Assembly (NCBI RefSeq): GCF_000577275.2
Contig: NZ_HG916852.1
Location: forward strand, 4,102,001 to 4,166,000
DNA: 64,000 nt
Direction of reading: 5' to 3'
Origin: Rhizobium favelukesii
Lineage (GTDB): Bacteria; Pseudomonadota; Alphaproteobacteria; Rhizobiales; Rhizobiaceae
Notes under the pieces: model-generated
What the model was told of the DNA's origin: nothing
The model's input: the letters and a program-made list of their open reading frames with translations, nothing else
Databases searched by the model: none
Shown: in pieces, positions 9,401 to 17,556 of the stretch
How the letters are laid out: every line of letters starts with the position of its first letter
Position numbering within the stretch: position 1 is the stretch's first letter
Made by a program: the position numbers and the translations under genes

Positions 9401-9876
9401 ACCAAGCCGTGAATCCGGACACGCAGGCCATTGTGGTCGACGACGTCTTCCCGCACGCGCCCGCAGTCATCTGGAAAGCCTTGACGAGCGGCGAGCTCAT
9501 CGGCCGTTGGCTGATGGCGCCGACTGGCTTCGAGCCTGCAGTCGGCAGCCATTTCACCTTTCAAACCAAGCCGGCAGGCGAATGGGACGGCACCATTCAT
9601 TGCGAGGTGCTGGAGGTCGTGCCGAATGAGCGTCTGTCCTATGCGTGGAAGGGCGGCCATGAGGGCAATGACGGCTATGGCTCGAAACTGGAGACCGTGG
9701 TCACCTTCACCCTCTCCACGGCCGAGACGGGCACGCGCCTGCGCCTCACCCATTCCGGCTTCGTGCTTCCGAAGAACGACACCGCCTACCGCAACATGAG
9801 CGAAGGCTGGAAAAAAGTGGTCAAGAATCTCGACAGAGTGGTCGCCGAAGAGGCGTCTTCGCAAAGGCTGCATTGA
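9397..9876 (+). CDS. SRPBCC/AHSA1-domain protein
   Basis: A 159-aa protein of the START/Bet v 1-like superfamily, Aha1 C-terminal type. Motifs include PHAPAVIWKALTSGELIGRWLMAPTGF near the N-terminus, GEWDGTIHCEVLEVVPNERLSYAW in the middle, and THSGFVLP with a C-terminal helix GWKKVVKNLDRVV. The fold forms a hydrophobic ligand cavity; the ligand is unknown. Pairing with an ArsR regulator in an ATGA-overlapping operon is very common, and suggests that the protein's ligand or partner is linked to the regulator's signal. No signal peptide. Confidence 0.85.
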   Translation: MNQAVNPDTQAIVVDDVFPHAPAVIWKALTSGELIGRWLMAPTGFEPAVGSHFTFQTKPAGEWDGTIHCEVLEVVPNERLSYAWKGGHEGNDGYGSKLETVVTFTLSTAETGTRLRLTHSGFVLPKNDTAYRNMSEGWKKVVKNLDRVVAEEASSQRLH

Positions 9877-9893
9877 AGCAACAGGAGAACGAC

Positions 9894-10307
9894 ATGAACA
9901 CGCCCTATACCGGTGGCTGCGCCTGCGGCGAAATCCGCTACGAGATATCAGGCGAACCGGCCGTCATGGTTGACTGTCAGTGCCGGCAATGTCAGCGCGA
10001 CAGCGGCACCGGACATCAATCGCACCTGACTTTTGTTGCGGCTGAGGTGAAGGTCAAGGGAGAAGCATCGCATTGGCAGACCGTCGGCGATGGCGGAACC
10101 GTCAAGCGACGTGCCTTCTGCCCGACATGCGGTTCGTCCGTCCACATGACATTTCCCGACATGCCGGATGTGTTCATCGTCACGCCGGCAAGCCTCGACG
10201 ACCCAAGCCGCTATAAGCCACAGCTGGTGTCCTGGACAGCAGCCGGACATGCCTGGGATCACCTCGATCCGGCACTGCCGAAATTCGACAAGATGCCGAC
10301 GACGTGA
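9894..10307 (+). CDS. GFA-family (glutathione-dependent formaldehyde-activating-like) zinc protein
   Basis: A 137-aa protein with the complete GFA cysteine set: C9 and C11 in GGCACGEIRYE, C28, C30 and C33 in DCQCRQCQRDSG, and C76 and C79 in FCPTCGSS. These bind structural and labile zinc. The prototype Gfa was proposed to speed formaldehyde-glutathione condensation, but most family members have no proven role. The ATG at 9894 follows AGGAGA at good spacing; an in-frame TTG at 9873 overlaps the previous gene. It is the third gene of the arsR-SRPBCC-GFA operon and ends one base before recombinase debris, so the operon's downstream flank is a rearrangement junction. Confidence 0.85.
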   Translation: MNTPYTGGCACGEIRYEISGEPAVMVDCQCRQCQRDSGTGHQSHLTFVAAEVKVKGEASHWQTVGDGGTVKRRAFCPTCGSSVHMTFPDMPDVFIVTPASLDDPSRYKPQLVSWTAAGHAWDHLDPALPKFDKMPTT

Positions 10308-10566
10308 AACATCGACGTTGCCAGCCGCCATTGGGGGCTGCCGCTTAGCCGCAATGTGGTGAAGCTCGTCCGCCGTCCGGTAATCCGAAACGAGCGCAGC
10401 CGGCGCCTGACCGGTGACGAGGAGCAACGTCTCCTCGATGGCTGCGACGCCGGACAGATCCCATTCCTCAAGACGATCGCCATTCTCACCATCGAGACCG
10501 GGATGCGCCGAGGGTAGATCCTGGACTGAAGTGGTCCGACGTTTCCCATAATCGCCGGGTGATCAC
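10308..10566 (+). pseudogene. Middle fragment of a tyrosine recombinase (phage-type integrase)
   Basis: The frame from 10308 reads NIDVASRHWGLPLSRN, VRRPVIRNERSRRLTGDEEQ, RLLDGCDAGQIPFLKTIAIL, TIETGMRRG. This is the core-binding/catalytic boundary of rhizobial integrases, with the first catalytic Arg in ETGMRRGE. The Glu codon after RRG is a TAG stop at 10515-10517. A frame change follows, after which LKWSDVSHNRRVIT can be read. The piece corresponds to part of what is missing from the 8667-8926 remnant. Neither N- nor C-terminus is attached. Confidence 0.72.
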
Positions 10567-11043
10567 GAGCGCCGCCGCCTTCTTGCGATCCTTCGCGCTG
10601 TCGGCCCAGCCCACTTTCTTGAGCTTCGTCGCGCTGATGCCTTTGGGATAGGGCGGCGCATCGGCCGAGAACCATGCGGGCGGCACGCGCTCGATGCCGA
10701 TCGCCGAAAGCTCCTTCAGCACGCGTGCGGCGTCCTTGTCGTCGCCCGAAATAATGCGCGTGCCGAATGCGTCACAAAGCTTGTCGCGTTCCGCTTCGAA
10801 GGCTGCGTCATGCGTGGCCTTCGCGGCGGTCCATGCCGCGTCCCAGGCCTTCTGATCGTCTTTGCTGAAGCGCTTCAGGAAGACCAGCGAGGCCTTAACC
10901 GTCGCATCGGCTGAGCGGAAAGTTTCTTCCGGCAGCCCCACTACAGCGAGGCTTTTAGCCTTGCCCTCGCACCAGCGCCACAGCCATGTCAGCGACGGAT
11001 TGTTGAGATTGCCGTCGGGCAAGACGATGCCATTGGATCCCTT
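10560..11043 (-). pseudogene. Fragment of an N-6 adenine DNA methylase (HsdM-like)
   Basis: The minus-strand frame reads GIVLPDGNLNNPSLTWLWRW, CEGKAKSLAVVGLPEETFRS, ADATVKASLVFLKRFSKDD, then a charged helical tail (AAWTAAKATHDAAFEAERDK). This matches the post-catalytic part of N-6 DNA methylases of type I-like systems (after the NPPF motif). The NPPF/Y motif and S-adenosylmethionine-binding motif are missing upstream, and the 3' end runs into the antisense of the recombinase fragment near 10560. The frame remains open from 11154 to 10486, but the flanks are unrelated. Probably debris of a lost restriction-modification locus. Confidence 0.65.
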
Positions 11044-11352
11044 GCGTTCCAAGGTTGTCCCGTAGCCTCTGGTTTTCGTCAAGCATGGATCTCGTCGCCC
11101 AAATTGGCTAGGGCCACATTCTCGGCACGACCAAGTATTTGCTGCGCATCCCAATACTCAGGATCGACCGGCTGGCGATGTCTGGCTGCATGTAAGCGAA
11201 TGTTCGCGAGTTTAACATGAGGCTCAGACGTGTTAAGAAAATGCGTTTTTTTAACTCATTGAGCGCACATGTTAAAGCCGACCAACATCGCAGGACCACG
11301 CTGACGGCGCGTCCGTGATAGTTAGGCGCTACGCAATCCGCCGCGGTGTGAT
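11044..11352. other. Non-coding debris with an inverted repeat
   Basis: No supported gene. It contains a perfect 9-bp inverted repeat TTTAACATG (11211-11219) / CATGTTAAA (11268-11276), with two more TTAA-centred words between (GTGTTAAG, TTTAACTC). The stretch is more AT-rich than its surroundings. It may be a junction or an old operator; nothing firmer can be said. Confidence 0.4.
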
Positions 11353-11664
11353 TCAGCCGAAGCTCTCGACTGCCCTCTCGATCCCGGGCCGGGACTTCGC
11401 CAGGTCATCGCGGTTCATGACCGCCTTGATCTCAACACTGGCATCAAACGCAAGGAACCATGGCTCAGCAACACCCGGTATCTCCGAGGTGTCCGTCATG
11501 TCGAAGAAAATAAGGCCCGTTCTTTTCCCGTCGAATTCCGTGAAGTAGGCCGCTTCGGGTTTGAGATCAGCGAGGATCGATTGAATCTTGGTGACGAGGC
11601 TGCCGTCTTTGATTGCTGCGTTTCCCTTGTCAACGGGAAGCGAAACTTTGAGCATCATTCGCAT
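11353..11664 (-). CDS. Conserved hypothetical protein (about 100 aa, ferredoxin-like/DUF3303-type size)
   Basis: A 103-aa cytosolic protein, MRMMLKVSLPVDKGNAAIKDG..., with strong SD AGGAGG six bases ahead of the ATG. I recall similar rhizobial proteins (LKVS-P-GN-A-KDG ... EA-YF ... FFDM-D-S-IP--AEP) annotated as hypothetical or, without basis, as 'panthothenate synthetase'. The pattern of alternating beta-strands and helices suggests a small alpha/beta dimeric-barrel fold, but no catalytic motif is visible. It sits between the methylase fragment and a small ORF within the decayed island and appears intact. Confidence 0.65.
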   Translation of the reverse strand: MRMMLKVSLPVDKGNAAIKDGSLVTKIQSILADLKPEAAYFTEFDGKRTGLIFFDMTDTSEIPGVAEPWFLAFDASVEIKAVMNRDDLAKSRPGIERAVESFG

Positions 11665-11778
11665 TTCTATCCTCCTTTTTCGTGCATATGTGGCTCTCAG
11701 CGACGCCTCATGCCCGACGAGCGGGTCGACGAGGCCGTGCTTTACGTTGCTTTAAGCGCCTCAGCATATAAGAATACC

Positions 11779-11931
11779 ATGAGATACGTCATCGCTGCGT
11801 TTATTCTGGCGTGCTTCGCTACCTGGGATTTTGCCGAGAAAAAGGGATCCGTCTCTTTGGCGGCTCTGGATACCATCACTCATTATGCGAAGCAGCCATC
11901 TCGAATTCTACAAAGGCTAGCGGCTCGATAA
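11779..11931 (+). CDS. Possible 50-aa membrane-anchored small protein
   Basis: The ORF reads MRYVIAAFILACFATWDFAEKKGSVSLAALDTITHYAKQ and so on, with a single N-terminal hydrophobic segment followed by a polar tail. Its look (short hydrophobic start, Trp-Asp, then a soluble helix) recalls small single-pass proteins common in rhizobia. There is no clear Shine-Dalgarno, and it lies in the decayed island, so it may be a relic. Function unknown. Confidence 0.35.
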   Translation: MRYVIAAFILACFATWDFAEKKGSVSLAALDTITHYAKQPSRILQRLAAR

Positions 11932-12125
11932 TAAGTAGCGCGCGCTTCCCTATTCCATACGCCTCGGGATCTGGGAGATTTGGATTTTCTGACTTGCGTT
12001 CGGGATTTCTGCCGCCCCGTCAGCGCGCTGAATGGCCGCCGCTGCGACAATGGAATAGTTCACGGTGAACACGACCACCCGCGCTCGTGGCGCGAAGGGA
12101 GCTCAGGCTTTTTCGCCAAAGCTTT

Positions 12126-12240
12126 GATGCGCCCGGATAGTCCTTGGCTCACCTCCAAGGGAGGATCATCAACAGCGGTGGGAGATGATATGGCGATGAT
12201 CAGAAAACTAAGAGGGTGCCTTGGCCCGTGCAGATGCAGA
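12126..12240 (+). repeat. Diverged direct repeat, copy B (second integrase 5' stub)
   Basis: GATGCGCCCGGATAGTCCTT followed by GGCT, then GGTGGGAGATGATATGGCGA and AAAACTAAGAGGG, corresponds to the start of the recombinase remnant at 8598-8715. The coding part (MAMIRKLRG..., from ATG 12190) loses the frame after about eight codons, so only a stub remains. It ends about 10 bp before the end of the DUF6880 gene. The preceding stretch 11932-12125 holds nothing I recognise. Confidence 0.55.
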
Positions 12241-12250
12241 TGATCCTTCC

Positions 12251-13687
12251 TCACGGTCCTGCGGCGGTCCAGAATCCGGTCTTCTTCGCGTGCTTGCCCC
12301 TCAACTCTGCAACATAGCCGGGATGTGACGTAAAAGTGTCGAAGTCGCTAATCTTCGTCGACAGTCGCTCACATTCAAAGAGATGCCGCGCGGCAAAGCG
12401 ATAGCGACTGGATTTCGCTCGATCGAGCGTAAAGTCGATCATAACCCGCAGGGCGATGGTCGCTGCCAACGGATACTTCTCCTGCAGATGCTCGGACGCC
12501 GGTGTCAACAGTTCGTAGGGATCGCCATCAAGTTCGGCTGCACGCGTGCGAACGAGCGTCGCAGCCTTGTCGAGCGCCGGCCATGACACCAGGAAGGCGA
12601 GCGCTTGGTGGACATCCTGGAAGCGGCTCACATAGTTGAAGGCGTTCTCTTCTGCTTCGAGATCATCGAAATCCGGTAGGCGCTTCAGAAAAGCTCGCAG
12701 GTGCCGCTCGTTCAGCGATTGTTCGAAGCACTGCCAGCGAAAGGCCTGCGCTTCGTCACTCCGGCTGAGAGCTTCAAGCACATCGAGGCGGGCCTCTTCC
12801 CACTCGAACGGGGATGGTCTGCCCTTCATCTCAACGCGATTGATGGCATCCCATGCCTCTCCGGCAGGGTCCGCCTTCAGCAGACGCTGGGCGATTTCTG
12901 CCGCAATCGTTGGCACGGATCTCGCCTGCTCGCTCTGCTGCGCGATGAAGGCATCAACATCACCCTGGGCGTCGGCGATCTGCTCCAATGCTGACCTGAT
13001 GGTTCTGTCGCGATGGAGGAGATTGATCTCGTCTTCGTAAACCGGACCACTGCTTCCCCAACCGATCACGACACGGCCTGCCTCAGCCGGCGCATCGACC
13101 GGCGCTTTTGCCCAATCGTCGAACAACGACTTCAGCCAATCGAGGCCTTCCGCACCCAGCGCTGGCGACAGATTCTCGATCAGACGATCATACTGCCCGT
13201 AGTCATTGCCTTGCAACGCGCGAAAGGTTTGTTCGGCGAGCAGGCGCGGGTCCGGTCTTGCCGCGTTCGCTATCGTGCCCAGATCGACGCAGGTTTGATA
13301 AAAGACATCCATGATTGTGCCGTTGCCATCGTCGCATCGCTCGAAAATCGAACGCGCCAAGCCCATGAAGCGCCACATCACCTCCAGCGCCTCGTCTGGA
13401 TCGCTGCTGGCGATCGTATCAACGATCACGTGCCGCTGCGTCTCCAGATCGCTCTTCAAGGCCTTCACCCGGCGCCAGTTGATCACGGAGCGGGAGCGCT
13501 CGATCGATGAAAGCCGCTTTGTTACCTCCCTTGCAACTTCAGCGCTGCTCTGCTTTCCGGCAAGTTCGATCCGCAGCCGTCGCTTGTGCGCGGCACTGCC
13601 AGTGCTGATGTCGATCAGAAGCTCTGCAAGCCGCTTCGCGCCGAGTGCTTCCAGGTTCTTCGCATTGAGGGTGGTCTTCGGTGCCAT
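12251..13687 (-). CDS. DUF6880 family protein
   Basis: A 478-aa, largely helical soluble protein. The opening KTTLNAKNLEALGAKRLAELLIDIS is the conserved N-terminus of the uncharacterised DUF6880 family, followed by helix-rich repeats with many Ala/Leu/Glu residues that look like TPR/HEAT-type packing (e.g. EALEVMWRFMGLARSIFERCDDG, AFLKRLPDFDDLEAEENAF). The C-terminus has YRFAARHLFECERLSTKI and ends HAKKTGFWTAAGP. No transmembrane segment or catalytic motif is seen. It abuts the integrase stub at 12190-12240 and could be island cargo or the first resident gene after it. Its 5' flank 13688-13903 has no confident gene. Confidence 0.8.
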   Translation of the reverse strand: MAPKTTLNAKNLEALGAKRLAELLIDISTGSAAHKRRLRIELAGKQSSAEVAREVTKRLSSIERSRSVINWRRVKALKSDLETQRHVIVDTIASSDPDEALEVMWRFMGLARSIFERCDDGNGTIMDVFYQTCVDLGTIANAARPDPRLLAEQTFRALQGNDYGQYDRLIENLSPALGAEGLDWLKSLFDDWAKAPVDAPAEAGRVVIGWGSSGPVYEDEINLLHRDRTIRSALEQIADAQGDVDAFIAQQSEQARSVPTIAAEIAQRLLKADPAGEAWDAINRVEMKGRPSPFEWEEARLDVLEALSRSDEAQAFRWQCFEQSLNERHLRAFLKRLPDFDDLEAEENAFNYVSRFQDVHQALAFLVSWPALDKAATLVRTRAAELDGDPYELLTPASEHLQEKYPLAATIALRVMIDFTLDRAKSSRYRFAARHLFECERLSTKISDFDTFTSHPGYVAELRGKHAKKTGFWTAAGP

Positions 13688-13903
13688 CGATTGTCACTGT
13701 CTGTTTTAGGTCGACTTTACTTGGGCAAGCGCAGAAGTCCAAGGCTGCAGCTGTCGGCTTGCATCTGCTGCATTGTCGTGAATACTCGACCTTCAACATG
13801 AGGTGAGGAGCGAAATGGCGCTCACACAGGGCACGGAAATCCGAATTGGACGAGCAACTCTCAACTTGACGCCAAGTTCTTCCGTTGCAGTCGAACCTGC
13901 CCG

Positions 13904-14680
13904 CTATGAATTTGAACGCTGCCTTTCGAAGAAAGCGGAAATGCCGGCCTGTGCCTCGTCCGTCTCCCAGCTATCCGCGAGCTGAGAAATCACGCTCTCG
14001 ACGATCTCGTCCGTGATCGGCGAGGCGAGAGAACGCACCAGGGCCTTGGCGCGTGCTGCAGCCTGCGGCGAGGCCGCAATGAATTCGTCGACCTCCCTGT
14101 CGACGGCGCGATCGAGATCGGCGGGCGCGACAATGGAAGCGACCAGACCGATCGACTTGGCATGGGCAGCGTTAAACATTCGACCGGAGACGAATAGGGA
14201 CCGCGCTGCAGAACTGCCGATCCGCGCTACGACATAAGGGCTGATCGTTGCCGGTATTAGCCCAAGCCGGACCTCCGTCAGGCCGAAACGCGCTGCCTCC
14301 GAGGCAATCACGGTATCGCAGACGCTGATCAACCCGATACCGCCGCCGAAAGCGCTCCCGTGGACGCAACCAATAAGCGGCCTCGGCAGTTCGTTCAACG
14401 CCTTGAACATCATAGCCAGCCGTCGCGCTTCCGCAATTCTCTCCGCCCGGCTCGCCTGGAACTGCGCTCTCATCCACTCCAGATCGCCCCCTGCACAGAA
14501 GCTCTTGCCGGCCCCGGCAAGCACGATGGCGCGAACCCTCTTGTCCGACCCAAGTGCGCTTGCGGCTTCGGTCAACTCGTCGATCATCTCGGCGGACATT
14601 GCATTGTGCTTGTCTTTGCGGGCAAGCGTAAGCCGCGCGACACCGCGTTCGTCGATCGAGATCATCAGCGTTTCCGGCAT
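13904..14680 (-). CDS. Enoyl-CoA hydratase/isomerase family protein, probable methylglutaconyl-CoA hydratase
   Basis: Crotonase-fold enzyme (258 aa). The oxyanion-hole regions are AGAGKSFCAGGDLEWM and HGSAFGGGIGLISVCD, and the catalytic region is FGLTEVRLGLIPATISPYV. The position after hmgL, mccA, mccB and ivdH argues that it hydrates 3-methylglutaconyl-CoA to HMG-CoA in leucine breakdown (LiuC/AtuE-type). The ATG at 14680 abuts the hmgL stop with one shared base. It is the last gene of the operon. Confidence 0.88.
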   Translation of the reverse strand: MPETLMISIDERGVARLTLARKDKHNAMSAEMIDELTEAASALGSDKRVRAIVLAGAGKSFCAGGDLEWMRAQFQASRAERIAEARRLAMMFKALNELPRPLIGCVHGSAFGGGIGLISVCDTVIASEAARFGLTEVRLGLIPATISPYVVARIGSSAARSLFVSGRMFNAAHAKSIGLVASIVAPADLDRAVDREVDEFIAASPQAAARAKALVRSLASPITDEIVESVISQLADSWETDEAQAGISAFFERQRSNS

Positions 14681-15567
14681 TATCCTGCGCTCCTTAGGCC
14701 CTGCGCAAAACGGGCGGCCTGTTCCAGCTTCTCCGCCGAGAGCCCGGTCCGGTAGCCCTTGCGGGCAAGGAACTGCGCGACAGCCAAAGTATCGACGTTG
14801 CCCTTTGCGCCCGGCGCATAAGGGCAGCCGCCCAATCCGCCGACCGACGCATCGAAAACCCGCAGCCCGTGCTTTAACGAAACGTCGATGTTTTCGAGGG
14901 CCCAGCCGTCGGTGTCGTGGAAATGACCGGCAAGCATCGTCGCCGGTGCAAAGGAAAGGACCGTTACCAGCATCTGGTCGACCTCGTCGGGGCGTCCTCG
15001 GCCGATTGTATCGCCGAGGCTGATCTCGTAGCAGCCCAATGCATGCAGGCTCTCGACGACCCGCGCCGCCGCATCGGGCGAGACGGCCCCCTCATAGGGA
15101 CATTCGACCACGCAGCTGACGTAGCCGCGCATGGGGACGCCGCGCGCAAGGCTTGCTTCGGCAACCGGCTTGAAACGTTCGATGCTCTCGGCGATCGAGC
15201 AGTTGATATTCTGCTGCGAGAAGCTTTCCGAGGCAGACGCGAAGATCGCGACTTCGTCCGCGCCCGCCGCCATTGCAGCCTCGAAGCCTTTCATATTCGG
15301 CGTCAGAACGGCGTAGCGGACCCCAGGTCTGCGCTTGATACCGGCCATCACCTCGGCGGCATCAGCGAGCTGCGGCACCCACTTCGGGCTGACAAAGCTC
15401 GTCGCCTCGATCCGCTCGAAACCACATTCCGAGATCATGTCGATCAGGGCGATCTTCGTCGCCGTCGGAATCAGATCCTTCTCGTTCTGGAGACCATCGC
15501 GAGGCGCCATCTCGACGATCGACACGTCCCGCGGCAGCAGTGAAGATTCTCCGGCCTGCACAATCAC
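14680..15567 (-). CDS. hmgL: Hydroxymethylglutaryl-CoA lyase
   Basis: Cleaves HMG-CoA to acetoacetate and acetyl-CoA, the last step of leucine degradation. The 295-aa TIM-barrel enzyme has VEMAPRDGLQNEK (metal-binding Asp and catalytic Arg), the SFVSPKWVPQ segment, GHFHDTDGWALEN with the metal-binding histidines, and GGLGGCPYAPGAKGN with the catalytic Cys in the flexible loop. The start is GTG at 15567, overlapping the mccA stop as GTGA, so translation is coupled. Also named mvaB or liuE in other genomes. Confidence 0.95.
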   Translation of the reverse strand: MIVQAGESSLLPRDVSIVEMAPRDGLQNEKDLIPTATKIALIDMISECGFERIEATSFVSPKWVPQLADAAEVMAGIKRRPGVRYAVLTPNMKGFEAAMAAGADEVAIFASASESFSQQNINCSIAESIERFKPVAEASLARGVPMRGYVSCVVECPYEGAVSPDAAARVVESLHALGCYEISLGDTIGRGRPDEVDQMLVTVLSFAPATMLAGHFHDTDGWALENIDVSLKHGLRVFDASVGGLGGCPYAPGAKGNVDTLAVAQFLARKGYRTGLSAEKLEQAARFAQGLRSAG

Positions 15568-17549
15568 GTCTCCTCTACCCGCAGCGTCAGAAGTACCGCG
15601 CCTTCGTCGACCTGCTGCCCTTCACTCACCTCGACGGCTTCCACCGTTCCATCGCGGGCTGCGACAAGCGTGAGTTCCATCTTCATGGCCTCCATGACCA
15701 CAAGCGCGTCACCCTCGGAGACTTCCGCCCCCGAACTCGTACGCACGATCTTGATAAAGCCCGGCATCGGCGCGATCAGTCTGTTGCCGTCAGCCACATC
15801 CGTCGTATTGAAATCGAGCGGGTTGCCGAGATGAAACACATGCGTCCTGTGATCCACGCTGACAACCAGATGATGCGCCGCCACGCTCGCCTTGACCTGC
15901 ACCTGCCGGCCATCGACCTCCGCCCTGCATCCGTCATCCTGCCTGCTGACGATCTTCACGGGAATGACTCGCCGGCCATCGTGCACCGCAAAGAAATCGA
16001 ATCCCTTGGCGGCAACCCGCAGCGTTGAATGCCCGCCCTGGTAGGTTAGCACCACGATACGCTGCATTTCGCTCCAAAGCTGCCAGTGCCCCAGCGTCAG
16101 CCATGGGTCGCCATCCGATGATTGCGCAAGTGCGCCCAACGACAGGACGGCGGCAAGCGCAACGACGGTGTCCACCGGCGGCTCGATTGCGGTCAGCGAT
16201 CGAAGGTTGCGATCGATCAGCCCGGTATCCGGATGGCCAGCAGTAAATTCCTCCTGTGCGCTCAGTCTGGCGAGAAAGTCGAGATTGGTGGTGACGCCGA
16301 CGACATGCGAGCTCTGCAAGGCTCTGGTCAGTCGCAACAGCGCGACACTCCGACTGGGCCCGTGCACGACCATCTTGGCGATCAGAGGGTCGTAATGAGC
16401 GGAGACCGTGTCGCCGGGACGGATCCCGGCATCGATCCGCGCCGTAACGTCAGGAAAATCTAGATGCCTGATCGTTCCCGTCGCGGGCAGGAAACCCTTG
16501 GCCGCATCCTCGGCATAAATTCGCGCCTCGAAGGCCCAGCCGTAGATTTCGAGCTCCGACTGCTTCTTCGGCAGGGCTTCACCAGCCGCCACGCGGAATT
16601 GCCACTCGACCAGATCGACCCCGGTGATTGCCTCAGTGACGGCATGTTCGACCTGAAGGCGGGTATTCATCTCCATGAAATAGAAGCGATCCGGCCAAAG
16701 GCCGTTTGACACGTCCGCGATGAACTCCACGGTGCCGGCACCACGATAGGAGATGGCACGCGCCGCGCGCACGGCCGCCTCGCCCATCGCACGGCGCATC
16801 TCTGGCGTCATGCCAGGCGCTGGCGCCTCCTCGATCACCTTCTGATGGCGGCGCTGGAGCGAGCAATCGCGCTCGAAAAGATGAACGACGTTGCCATGCC
16901 GATCCCCGAAGATCTGAACTTCGATGTGGCGAGGTCGAATAAGGCACCGCTCTATCAACACGGCATCGTCACCGAAGGCGGCCATGGCCTCCCGTCTTGC
17001 GGCGGCGAGCGCCTCTGGAAAATCCTCTTCGCTGTCGACCCGTCGCATTCCCTTGCCACCGCCACCGGCGCGGGCCTTGATAAGGACAGGGTAGCCGATC
17101 AAGGTCGCCTGATCGGCCAGAAACCCGTCGTTCTGTTCCTCGCCATGATAGCCCGGGACAACCGGGACCCCGGATTGTTCCATCAACGCCTTTGCCGCAT
17201 CCTTCAATCCCATGGCGCGAATGGAGGATGCCTGCGGTCCAATGAAGACGATGCCCGCAGCCTCGACGGCTGCAGCAAAATCGGCATTCTCGGACAAAAA
17301 CCCGTAACCGGGATGAATGGCTTCAGCGCCGGTCCGTTCCGCCGCAGCCAAGATCCGTTCGATCGAGAGATAGCTTTCCTGTGCGCTGGCGGAGCCTAAG
17401 CGGACGGCCTCGTCGGCCATCTCGACATGCAGCGCCCCGACATCGGCATCCGAATAGACCGCCACTGTGGCAATCCCCATGCGCCTGGCAGTTCGAATCA
17501 CCCGACAAGCAATCTCGCCACGGTTTGCGATGAGAATTTTCTGGAACAT
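15564..17549 (-). CDS. mccA: Methylcrotonyl-CoA carboxylase, biotin-containing alpha subunit
   Basis: ATP-dependent biotin carboxylase plus biotin carrier, transferring CO2 to MccB for carboxylation of 3-methylcrotonyl-CoA. Residues 1-450 are the biotin carboxylase domain (FQKILIANRGEIACRVIRTA, KARAGGGGKGM ATP-grasp loop, FMEMNTRLQVEHAVTE). The C-terminal BCCP domain carries EAMKM with the biotinylated lysine near residue 623. The start at MFQKIL (17549, 661 aa) is preferred to the longer frame because the family begins there and a GAGG precedes it. It lies 7 bp after mccB. Assignment to methylcrotonyl- rather than propionyl-CoA comes from the operon. Confidence 0.93.
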   Translation of the reverse strand: MFQKILIANRGEIACRVIRTARRMGIATVAVYSDADVGALHVEMADEAVRLGSASAQESYLSIERILAAAERTGAEAIHPGYGFLSENADFAAAVEAAGIVFIGPQASSIRAMGLKDAAKALMEQSGVPVVPGYHGEEQNDGFLADQATLIGYPVLIKARAGGGGKGMRRVDSEEDFPEALAAARREAMAAFGDDAVLIERCLIRPRHIEVQIFGDRHGNVVHLFERDCSLQRRHQKVIEEAPAPGMTPEMRRAMGEAAVRAARAISYRGAGTVEFIADVSNGLWPDRFYFMEMNTRLQVEHAVTEAITGVDLVEWQFRVAAGEALPKKQSELEIYGWAFEARIYAEDAAKGFLPATGTIRHLDFPDVTARIDAGIRPGDTVSAHYDPLIAKMVVHGPSRSVALLRLTRALQSSHVVGVTTNLDFLARLSAQEEFTAGHPDTGLIDRNLRSLTAIEPPVDTVVALAAVLSLGALAQSSDGDPWLTLGHWQLWSEMQRIVVLTYQGGHSTLRVAAKGFDFFAVHDGRRVIPVKIVSRQDDGCRAEVDGRQVQVKASVAAHHLVVSVDHRTHVFHLGNPLDFNTTDVADGNRLIAPMPGFIKIVRTSSGAEVSEGDALVVMEAMKMELTLVAARDGTVEAVEVSEGQQVDEGAVLLTLRVEET

Positions 17550-17556
17550 CGCTACC

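Noticed and set aside
13815..13985. 56-codon plus-strand ORF (MALTQGTEIRIG...) with a good SD (GGTGAGGAGC)
   Set aside because: The second half lies antisense to the 3' end of the enoyl-CoA hydratase gene and no family is recognised; possibly a gene stub, but not enough to call.
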